Positions 53,333 to 64,000 of a stretch of 64,000 bases of DNA are shown one piece after another. The notes beneath the pieces were generated by a model. The model had not been told where the DNA came from. It made no database searches and saw nothing but the letters and a program-made list of their open reading frames with translations. This DNA comes from an uncultured Pelagibacteraceae bacterium. GTDB taxonomy: Bacteria > Pseudomonadota > Alphaproteobacteria > Pelagibacterales > Pelagibacteraceae. The stretch spans positions 62,001 to 126,000 of the forward strand of contig CACPEZ010000001.1 of assembly GCA_902633125.1 (NCBI GenBank). Reading direction: 5' to 3'. Numbering within the stretch: position 1 is the first letter of the stretch; each line of letters starts with the position of its first letter. Made by a program: the position numbers and the translations under genes.

Positions 53333-54607
53333 TTATAAATTTAAAAATAACCTTCTTGGATCTTCTAAGTTTTCTTTAACAGTTTTTAAAAAACTTACAG
53401 ACTCTTTTCCATCAATTATTCTATGATCATAAGACAATGCTAAAAACATTACAGGTCTAGCCTTTATCTCACCATCAACAACAACAGGTCTTTCAACGAT
53501 ATTATGCATTCCAAGAACTGCTGATTGTGGAGGGTTTAAAATAGGAGTAGATAACATTGATCCATACACACCTCCATTGCTAATTGTAAATGTTCCACCT
53601 TGAAGATCATCTATAGTAAGACTACCATTTTTTGCTTTGTCTGACAGATCTTTTATGTTTTTTTCAATGCCCGCAAAAGACATTTCATCGGCATTTTTTA
53701 ATACTGGAACTACTAATCCTTTTTCAGTTCCGACTGCAAAGCTCACATTATAATAATTTTTGTAAACCATTTCATTATTTTCAACTTCAGCATTTATTGC
53801 AGGAAATAATTTTAATCCTACTATACAAGCTTTCACAAAAAAAGACATGAAGCCAAGTTTTATTCCATAACTATTTTGGAAATCTTCCTGGTTATCTTTT
53901 CTCATTGAGATTATATTTGACATATCAACCTCATTAAATGTTGTGAGCATAGCAGCATTGTTTTGAGCCTCTTTTAAACGTTTAGCAATCGTTTGTCTTA
54001 GTCGTGACATTTTAATTCGTTCTTCTTCACCGTATTGAATTTTTCTTTCGTTAGGTTGAGGGTTAGCTCCCATTAAACTTATTAAATCGCCTTTTAAAAT
54101 TCTTCCATCTTTACCTGTCCCTTTTACTTCATCTAAATTAATTTTATTTTCAACAACCATTTTTCTTACAGCAGGAGAAAGTGTTTTATTTTGTTTAATA
54201 GGCTTGGTTTCTTCAACTTCATCAGTTAATACCAATGGTTCTTCATCAAGCAATAAAGGTTCTTGAGTTTTTTTTGTATCTTTTTTTTTTTCGATTTCTA
54301 AATTTATTACATTATTTTTTTCAACGTTTCCTTTAACCGGCTCAGCTTCCTTTTCTTCTTTAAGAACACTACCTTCTGAAATCATTCCTAATACAGTTCC
54401 AACTTCAACAGTATCACCATCTTTTGAGTTGATCTCTGATATAACACCACTCGCAGGTGCAGGAACTTCTAAGTTTACTTTGTCAGTTTCCAATTCTACT
54501 ACAGCTTCATCAGCAACTACGTTATCACCCTTTTTCTTTAACCATTTCGTGACCGTAGCCTCTGTAATACTTTCTCCCAAAACTGGAACTAATATTTTTT
54601 CACTCAT
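53333..54607 (-). CDS. sucB: 2-oxoglutarate dehydrogenase E2 (dihydrolipoyllysine succinyltransferase)
   Basis: Lipoyl [36 protein letters not shown]. Confidence 0.97.
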   Translation of the reverse strand: MSEKILVPVLGESITEATVTKWLKKKGDNVVADEAVVELETDKVNLEVPAPASGVISEINSKDGDTVEVGTVLGMISEGSVLKEEKEAEPVKGNVEKNNVINLEIEKKKDTKKTQEPLLLDEEPLVLTDEVEETKPIKQNKTLSPAVRKMVVENKINLDEVKGTGKDGRILKGDLISLMGANPQPNERKIQYGEEERIKMSRLRQTIAKRLKEAQNNAAMLTTFNEVDMSNIISMRKDNQEDFQNSYGIKLGFMSFFVKACIVGLKLFPAINAEVENNEMVYKNYYNVSFAVGTEKGLVVPVLKNADEMSFAGIEKNIKDLSDKAKNGSLTIDDLQGGTFTISNGGVYGSMLSTPILNPPQSAVLGMHNIVERPVVVDGEIKARPVMFLALSYDHRIIDGKESVSFLKTVKENLEDPRRLFLNL

Positions 54608-57505
54608 TTATTCAAATACTTTATTTATAATTTCTCGTTGTTCAGAATTATGTCTTCTTGCATAACCTGTAGCAGGTGTAGCATCTGGACTTCTTCCAAT
54701 GTAAGAAATTGCATTGTTTTTAGCCTTAATAGTCTCTAATGTCCATTGTATATAATCTCTAACAGCAAACCAAGCACCCATATTTTTGGGCTCCTCTTGG
54801 CACCAATAAAATTTTGAATTTTTTGCAAATGGTTTTAGCTCTTTAACCAAACTTTTTGCAGGGAAAGGATATAGTTGTTCAATTCTATACAAAATCACAT
54901 CATTGATATTTAGTTTCTCTCTTGCCGCGAGAAGATCAAAATAAATTTTTCCAGAGCATAATATTACTTTTCTAATTTTTTTATCTTCTTTTAACTTAAT
55001 AAAACCTTTTTGCTTAGTGTCTCTAGCATGATCCCATAGCACTCTATGAAAAGAATTTTTTTTACTAAAATCTTCTAAATTTGATACACAATATTTATTT
55101 CTTAAAAGTGACTTAGGTGTCATTATAATTAAAGGTTTTCTAAAATCACGGTGCATCTGTCTTCTTAAAGCATGAAAATAATTTGCAGGTGTAGTACAAT
55201 TCATAACTTGTAAATTATCATTTGCACATAATTGTAAAAATCTCTCTAATCTCGCAGAGGAGTGCTCTGGACCTTGTCCTTCATAACCATGGGGTAATAA
55301 CATAACCAGTCCTGATGCTCTTTTCCATTTTCTTTCACCAGATGATATAAATTGATCAATAATTACTTGTGCACCATTTGCAAAATCTCCAAATTGAGCT
55401 TCCCAAATTGTCAATGTATTCGGTTCTACTAAACTGTATCCATATTCAAATCCTAAAACTGCAAGTTCAGATAAAAAACTGTCTACAATTTCAAAATTTT
55501 TTTGGTTACTAGATATATTGTTTAAAGGTATGTACCTTGAATTATCAATTTGATTTCTTAAAACTGAGTGTCTTTGACTAAAGGTACCTCTACCTGAGTC
55601 CTGACCTACTAACCTTACTGGATAACCTTCAACTAATAATGAACCAAATGCTAAAGACTCAGCTGTTGCCCAATCAATTCCTGAGCCTTCATTAATAGTT
55701 TTTTTTCTATTTTCCATAATTTTTGTTATGGTTTTGTGAATATTTTTATCAGTTGGAAAAACATGTATTCTGTCAGAAATATTATTTAAAATTTTCAAAT
55801 CTGATCCAGTTACACCTCTTTTATCTTTACCTCTTTCGGGTTTATATCTCGACCAAGTTCCCTCAAACCACCTAATTTTAGGTTTATAATCTTTCGCATT
55901 TTTAAATTGATCATCTAATAAATTTTTAAAATCAATAATTTGTTGATCTAAATCTTGTTTCGTAAAAAGTCCTTCATTTACCAGCTTTTCACCATAAATT
56001 TTAATTGTAGATGGATGAGATCTAATTTTTTTGTACATAAGTGGTTGGGTGAAGGATGGCTCATCTCCCTCATTATGTCCAAATCTTCTGTAACAAATTA
56101 AATCAATTACAACATCTCTATTAAATTTTAATCTAAACTCAGTTGCTATTCTAGTTGCGTAAACAACTGCCTCAGGATCATCTCCATTAACATGAATGAT
56201 TGGTGCATCAACCATTTTACCTACGTCAGAAGGATAAGGGGAAGATCGCGCAAATCTAGGACTTGTTGTAAATCCAATTTGGTTATTAACAATAATATGG
56301 ATTGTCCCTCCAGTGTTATGACCAGGAAGTCCGGACATCGCAAAACACTCTGCTACTATTCCTTGCCCTGCAAATGCAGCATCGCCGTGAATTAATATTG
56401 GTATAACTTTATTTCTTTCTTTGTCTTTGTGAAAAAATTGTTTAGCTCTAGTTTGGCCAAGAACAACAGGATTAACTGCCTCTAAATGTGAAGGATTATC
56501 TGTTAAACTAACGTGTACGGGATTTCCATCAAATTCTCTATCAGATGAGGCTCCTAAATGGTATTTGACATCTCCAGCACCATCTTCTGAACCATCCATT
56601 TCACCAGCAAATTCATTAAAAATTCTTTTATAAGACTTTTGTAAAACGTTTGCTAAGACATTTAGTCTTCCTCTATGTGACATTCCTATTTTAACTTCTT
56701 TTATTTTGGATTGTCCTCCGATTTTTATAATTTGCTCAAGAGCAGGTATTAAACTTTCTCCACCATCTAAACCAAATCTTTTAGTACCAACATATTTTGT
56801 GTTTAAAAATTTTTCAAATCCCTCTGCTTGTATTAATTTATTTAAAATTGCTTGCTTTCCATTTTTTGTAAACTTGAGTGCATTCTCGTCTTTTTCAACT
56901 CTATCTCTAAACCACATTCTCTCAGTTGGATTTGAAATATGCATGTACTCATAACCTATAGGACCACAATAAGTTTTTTTTAAAAACTTAAGTATTTCTC
57001 TAATATTTGCACTTTTTTTATTAATTATTCCGTTTAAAAAAATTTCTTTCTCATAATCTTCTTTTTTAAAACCATAGTACTCAGGATGTAATTCGTCTAA
57101 ATATTCTGACTTCATCAATTCTAAAGGATCTAATTTTGATAATAGATGTCCCCTTAAGCGATAAGCTCTTATCAAGGCTACAGCACTTATTGAATTTTTA
57201 TTTGAATTTGCAATTACTTGAAAATTAAACTTACTAGAATTATCTTTGTTTTTTTCATTTTCTTTAGCTGTTTTCTCAACATCTTCTATATTTATTTTCT
57301 TTGAAAAAGGTTTCCATGATGGTCCATTTATCTCGTCGACTAATATCTTCATATCCTCATCTACACTTGAGAAATATTCAATCCAACTTTCAGATAGAGA
57401 TGGATCTTTATTTATAAATTTTACGTACATTTCCTCAATAAATGCACTATTGGCCTTATTTAGAAATGATGTTTTTTTATATTCCAGATTTTTAGGAGAA
57501 CTCAT
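54608..57505 (-). CDS. sucA: 2-oxoglutarate dehydrogenase E1
   Basis: IGMSHRGRLNVLANVL; HGDAAFAGQGIVAECFAMS; GHNEGDEPSFTQPLMY; GQDSGRGTFSQRHSVLRNQ. Confidence 0.98.
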   Translation of the reverse strand: MSSPKNLEYKKTSFLNKANSAFIEEMYVKFINKDPSLSESWIEYFSSVDEDMKILVDEINGPSWKPFSKKINIEDVEKTAKENEKNKDNSSKFNFQVIANSNKNSISAVALIRAYRLRGHLLSKLDPLELMKSEYLDELHPEYYGFKKEDYEKEIFLNGIINKKSANIREILKFLKKTYCGPIGYEYMHISNPTERMWFRDRVEKDENALKFTKNGKQAILNKLIQAEGFEKFLNTKYVGTKRFGLDGGESLIPALEQIIKIGGQSKIKEVKIGMSHRGRLNVLANVLQKSYKRIFNEFAGEMDGSEDGAGDVKYHLGASSDREFDGNPVHVSLTDNPSHLEAVNPVVLGQTRAKQFFHKDKERNKVIPILIHGDAAFAGQGIVAECFAMSGLPGHNTGGTIHIIVNNQIGFTTSPRFARSSPYPSDVGKMVDAPIIHVNGDDPEAVVYATRIATEFRLKFNRDVVIDLICYRRFGHNEGDEPSFTQPLMYKKIRSHPSTIKIYGEKLVNEGLFTKQDLDQQIIDFKNLLDDQFKNAKDYKPKIRWFEGTWSRYKPERGKDKRGVTGSDLKILNNISDRIHVFPTDKNIHKTITKIMENRKKTINEGSGIDWATAESLAFGSLLVEGYPVRLVGQDSGRGTFSQRHSVLRNQIDNSRYIPLNNISSNQKNFEIVDSFLSELAVLGFEYGYSLVEPNTLTIWEAQFGDFANGAQVIIDQFISSGERKWKRASGLVMLLPHGYEGQGPEHSSARLERFLQLCANDNLQVMNCTTPANYFHALRRQMHRDFRKPLIIMTPKSLLRNKYCVSNLEDFSKKNSFHRVLWDHARDTKQKGFIKLKEDKKIRKVILCSGKIYFDLLAAREKLNINDVILYRIEQLYPFPAKSLVKELKPFAKNSKFYWCQEEPKNMGAWFAVRDYIQWTLETIKAKNNAISYIGRSPDATPATGYARRHNSEQREIINKVFE

Positions 57506-57535
57506 TTTATTTTATTATAATACTAAATTTTGTTT

Positions 57536-58411
57536 TCAATTGGACAATTTATTTAACAATGTTTTTCCAATTTCTGAAGGGGATGTGGCTACTTCTATGC
57601 CACAATCTTCCATTTTTTTGATTTTATCTTTGGCCCCACCTTTACCACCTGATATTATGGCCCCTGCATGTCCCATTCTTCTCCCCGGTGGTGCTGTAAC
57701 TCCTGCAATAAAACCAACCATGGGTTTTTTTATATCATGATTTTTTACAAATTCAGCTGCTTCTTCTTCAGCTGATCCTCCTATTTCACCAATCATTAAA
57801 ATTGATTTAGTTTCCTCATCTTTTAAAAATAAATCTAAACAATCAATAAAATTTGTGCCATTTATTGGATCACCACCTATACCTATACATGTTGATTGGC
57901 CCAAATCATTCTCTGTAGTTTGTGCGACAGCCTCGTAGGTCAAAGTTCCAGATCTTGATACAATACCAACGGAACCCTTTTTATGTATATTTCCTGGCAT
58001 TATCCCGATTTTGCATTCATCAGGAGTGATTATCCCTGGACAATTGGGACCGATTAATCTTGATTTTGAATTAAGTAACTTTTTTTTGACCTTAATCATA
58101 TCAAGAACTGGTATTCCCTCAGTGATACAAACAATTAATTCTAAGCTAGCTTCAATGGCTTCTATGATTGCTGCAGATGCAAATTTCGCAGGAACATAAA
58201 TCATAGTTGCGTTGGCGCCAGTTTTGTCGACTGCTTCCTTTACTGTATTAAATACTGGTCTATCTAGATGAGTTTGACCACCTTTTTTTGGTGTAACCCC
58301 TCCGACTAAATTTGTTCCATATTTTATTGCTTGCTCCGAATGAAAGGTTCCATGACTACCCGTAAAACCTTGGCAAATTAACTTTGTGTTTTTATTAACT
58401 AAAACTGACAT
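57536..58411 (-). CDS. sucD: succinyl-CoA synthetase alpha subunit
   Basis: [47 protein letters not shown]. Confidence 0.98.
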   Translation of the reverse strand: MSVLVNKNTKLICQGFTGSHGTFHSEQAIKYGTNLVGGVTPKKGGQTHLDRPVFNTVKEAVDKTGANATMIYVPAKFASAAIIEAIEASLELIVCITEGIPVLDMIKVKKKLLNSKSRLIGPNCPGIITPDECKIGIMPGNIHKKGSVGIVSRSGTLTYEAVAQTTENDLGQSTCIGIGGDPINGTNFIDCLDLFLKDEETKSILMIGEIGGSAEEEAAEFVKNHDIKKPMVGFIAGVTAPPGRRMGHAGAIISGGKGGAKDKIKKMEDCGIEVATSPSEIGKTLLNKLSN

Positions 58412-59572
58412 TTATTTAATAGCCTCTACAATTTTTTTGGCGGCATCTGATAAATCAGATGCAGAAATTAACTCAAGACCTGAATTATCAAGTATTTTTT
58501 TTCCCTCTTCAAAATTTGTTCCAGCTAATCTTACAACTAAAGGAACATTCATTTTTATTTCTTTTGCAGCATCCACAACACCTTGGGCAAGAACATCACA
58601 TCTCATTATTCCACCAAAAATATTAATCAATATTCCTTTAACATTTTTATCTGATAAAATTATTTTAAAAGCAGCTGCCACTTTTTCTTTAGAAGCCCCA
58701 CCACCAACATCTAAAAAATTTGCTGGTTCCTTTCCATATAATTTAATTATGTCCATAGTTGCCATTGCGAGCCCAGCTCCATTAACCATACATCCAATTG
58801 TTCCATCAAGTTTAATATATGCTAAATCATGCTTGCTAGCTTCTATCTCTGTTTCTTCTTCTTCATTGAGGTCTCTCAACTCAATTAGCTCTGGATGTCT
58901 GAATAAAGCATTTCCATCAAAATTCATTTTTGCATCTAAACAAATCAACTCTTTTTCTTTTGTTAAAATTAAAGGATTAATTTCAATTAAATTAGCATCG
59001 GTTTCTATAAATAATTTGTATATGGACTTGATTAGACTAATTCCTTGTTCTTTTGTTTCTTCATCTAGATTAAAAATACTTATTATTTTATTACAATTTT
59101 CATCAGATATTTCGTTATCTAAATCTACTTTTGTTGTTAAAATTTTCTCAGGAGATTTGATTGCGACTTCCTCTATATCCATACCCCCTTGATCACTTGA
59201 GATAAAAGCTATCTTTGAGCTCGCACGATCTACAACACAAGACAAATAAAATTCTTTATCAATGTTAGATGAAACTTCGACATATAATCTTTTGACAATT
59301 CTTCCACTAGGTCCTGTCTGATGAGTGATTAATTTTTTTCCAAGCAAGGATTTTGCCTCTGTTTCAAGACTTTTTAAATCATCTACTATTTTAACTCCAC
59401 CAGCTTTACCTCTGCCTCCAGCATGAATTTGTGCTTTCAACACATATTTATCAGTTTTAAGATTTTTAGCTTTTTCCAATAATTCATTTACATCTAGAGC
59501 ATAAACTCCATCCGGAACTTTAGCTCCATATTTTCTAAGTATATTCTTTGCTTGGTGTTCGTGAATATTCAT
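58412..59572 (-). CDS. sucC: ADP-forming succinyl-CoA ligase beta subunit
   Basis: [54 protein letters not shown]. Confidence 0.98.
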   Translation of the reverse strand: MNIHEHQAKNILRKYGAKVPDGVYALDVNELLEKAKNLKTDKYVLKAQIHAGGRGKAGGVKIVDDLKSLETEAKSLLGKKLITHQTGPSGRIVKRLYVEVSSNIDKEFYLSCVVDRASSKIAFISSDQGGMDIEEVAIKSPEKILTTKVDLDNEISDENCNKIISIFNLDEETKEQGISLIKSIYKLFIETDANLIEINPLILTKEKELICLDAKMNFDGNALFRHPELIELRDLNEEEETEIEASKHDLAYIKLDGTIGCMVNGAGLAMATMDIIKLYGKEPANFLDVGGGASKEKVAAAFKIILSDKNVKGILINIFGGIMRCDVLAQGVVDAAKEIKMNVPLVVRLAGTNFEEGKKILDNSGLELISASDLSDAAKKIVEAIK

Positions 59573-59575
59573 TAA

Positions 59576-62036
<2,461 letters not shown>

Positions 62037-62056
62037 GGATGTATTTAAATAAGTAA

Positions 62057-62830
62057 TTATGTGGTTGCAAGCATTTTCTTTATCTCAGCAATAGCTTTTG
62101 CTGGATTTAATCCTTTTGGACATGCGTTAGTGCAGTTCAAAATCGTATGGCATCTATAAAGCTTAAGTTCATCTGCAACCTTTTGAAGTCTTTCCTTTCT
62201 ATCTTCGTCTCTGCTATCCATTATCCATCTATAAGCTTGTAATAAAACTGCAGGACCTAAATACTTATCGCCATTCCACCAATAACTAGGACATGAAGTA
62301 GAACAACAAGCACACATTATACATTCATAAGCTCCATCAAGTTTAGCTCTATCTTCTGGAGATTGATGAATTTCTGTTGTTTCACTTTTTGAATTATTTT
62401 TTAACCAAGGTTCAATGGATTGGTATTGTTTATATAATCCACTTAAGTCTCCTATTAAATCTTTTTTTACTTTTAAGTGAGGCAAAGGGTATATATCTAT
62501 ATCTCCCTTGATTTCTGCATGTGGCTTAGTACATGCAAGACCATTTTTTCCACCCATATTCATTGCACAAGAACCACAAACTCCATGCGCACAAGATCTT
62601 CTATATGCAAGTGTTGGATCAATTTCGTTTTTAATTTTATTTAGTATGTCTAAAACTTTAGATGGGCAATTATCCATATCTACTTCATATGTGTCTATTC
62701 TTGGGTTCTCTCCAGTAGATGGATCCCATCTATAAACATTTACTTTTCTGATATTCTTTGAACCGGTTTTGTCTTTAAAATATTTACCTTTATTAACTTT
62801 TGAGTTTTGTGGTAAATTTAATTGAACCAT
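62057..62830 (-). CDS. sdhB: succinate dehydrogenase iron-sulfur subunit
   Basis: 2Fe-2[60 protein letters not shown]. Confidence 0.98.
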   Translation of the reverse strand: MVQLNLPQNSKVNKGKYFKDKTGSKNIRKVNVYRWDPSTGENPRIDTYEVDMDNCPSKVLDILNKIKNEIDPTLAYRRSCAHGVCGSCAMNMGGKNGLACTKPHAEIKGDIDIYPLPHLKVKKDLIGDLSGLYKQYQSIEPWLKNNSKSETTEIHQSPEDRAKLDGAYECIMCACCSTSCPSYWWNGDKYLGPAVLLQAYRWIMDSRDEDRKERLQKVADELKLYRCHTILNCTNACPKGLNPAKAIAEIKKMLATT

Positions 62831-64000
62831 TAATACACTCTTTCTTGTGGAGGAAAATATTGGACTTCATTTGTTAATGTTGAAGTATGTACATCTCTAT
62901 ATTCAATTTTAGTATTTTTTCCATCACACCAAGATAATGTATGTTTCATAAATTTTTCATCATTTCTTTTCGGATAATCTTCACGAGCATGAGCTCCTCT
63001 GCTTTCTTTTCTGTGATATGCAGAATCTACAGTTGTTATTGCTTGTCTAATTAAATTATCAAATTCTAAAGTCTCAACTAAATCAGTATTGAATACCAAC
63101 GATTTATCTTTAACAGAAATCGATTCCATGCCGTCATATGTTTTTCTGATCTCGTCTACACCCTCTTTAAGATTCTTTTCAGTTCTAAATACAGCACATT
63201 TAGACTGCATTGTTTTTTGCATCGCCAGTCTAAGTTCAGCAGTTCCATTATCTCCCTCTGCATACCTTAGTTTATCAAATCTATTTAGACATTTTTCAGT
63301 TTCGCTTTCACTAACTTCTTCGTGAGGCGTTCCGGGTTTTACCAATTCCGCTGCTCTCTTTGCTGCTGCTCTTCCAAAAACAACCAAGTCAATAAGTGAA
63401 TTTGAGCCCAATCTATTTGCTCCATGCACAGATACGCACGCGGCCTCACCAATCGCCATCAAACCTGGGACTGTTTTTTGAGATCCGTTTACTGTTAAAA
63501 CTTCAGCTTTATAATTTGTTGGTATACCACCCATATTATAATGAACTGTTGGAACAACTGGTATCGGTTCTTTGGTTACATCTACATTTGCAAATAATCT
63601 TGCCGCCTCAGTAATGCCTGGCAATCTATCTTCAATAACTTTTTTATCTAAATGACTTAAATATAAATGAACATGGTCTTGATCTTTACCAACACCTCTT
63701 CCCTCATTGATTTCAATAGACATTGATCTGCTAACTACATCTCTTGATGCAAGATCTTTTGCGTTGGGAGCATATCTCTCCATAAATCTTTCACCTTTAG
63801 AGTTTACCAAATATCCACCTTCACCTCTTACACCTTCAGAAATAAGTGTTCCGTGTCCATATATTCCTGTAGGGTGAAATTGTACAAACTCCATATCTTG
63901 AAGAGGTAATCCAGCTCTTAATACCATTGCATTACCATCACCAGTACAAGTATGTGCGGATGTTGCTGAGTAATACACTTTTCCATATCCCCCTGTGGCT
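62830..64000 (-). CDS. sdhA: succinate dehydrogenase flavoprotein subunit, truncated at window edge
   Basis: Frame continues past listed GTG start to the edge ([22 protein letters not shown]); [33 protein letters not shown]. Confidence 0.97.
   Translation of the reverse strand, partial: ATGGYGKVYYSATSAHTCTGDGNAMVLRAGLPLQDMEFVQFHPTGIYGHGTLISEGVRGEGGYLVNSKGERFMERYAPNAKDLASRDVVSRSMSIEINEGRGVGKDQDHVHLYLSHLDKKVIEDRLPGITEAARLFANVDVTKEPIPVVPTVHYNMGGIPTNYKAEVLTVNGSQKTVPGLMAIGEAACVSVHGANRLGSNSLIDLVVFGRAAAKRAAELVKPGTPHEEVSESETEKCLNRFDKLRYAEGDNGTAELRLAMQKTMQSKCAVFRTEKNLKEGVDEIRKTYDGMESISVKDKSLVFNTDLVETLEFDNLIRQAITTVDSAYHRKESRGAHAREDYPKRNDEKFMKHTLSWCDGKNTKIEYRDVHTSTLTNEVQYFPPQERVY

Noticed and set aside
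58386-59192. 268-aa plus-strand ORF antisense to sucC/sucD
   Set aside because: Ser/Ile/Leu-rich shadow translation of a highly conserved gene; no recognisable domain

Overview
The window is a 64 kb AT-rich, gene-dense alphaproteobacterial core-genome segment. Protein content, gene order and compactness suggest a SAR11 / Candidatus Pelagibacter-like organism; this is inference from recognition, not a database search. I support about 66 protein-coding genes, two of them truncated by the window edges. I recognised no rRNA, tRNA, CRISPR array, prophage or transposon. Main blocks: BMP-family ABC transporter; RND efflux pair; ahcY-tsaE-AmgK/MurU-like genes next to a ChvG/ChvI-like two-component system; polA; a four-gene polyamine cluster (type III PLP decarboxylase, deoxyhypusine-synthase-like protein, AguB, AguA); pyrD/lysK; trkH-AmpG-NlpC; tyrA-hisC divergent from metX-metW-gloB; rplU-rpmA-obgE-proB-proA-nadD-rsfS-ctpA-rppH; atpHAGDC and priA; a TCA block lpdA-sucB-sucA-sucD-sucC-mdh-mmsA-sdhB-sdhA. 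The best non-coding signal is a SAM-II riboswitch upstream of metX, followed by a T8 tract and a segment complementary to the aptamer. The most interesting coding system is the polyamine operon, where a DHS-like enzyme sits with agmatine deiminase and carbamoylputrescine amidase.
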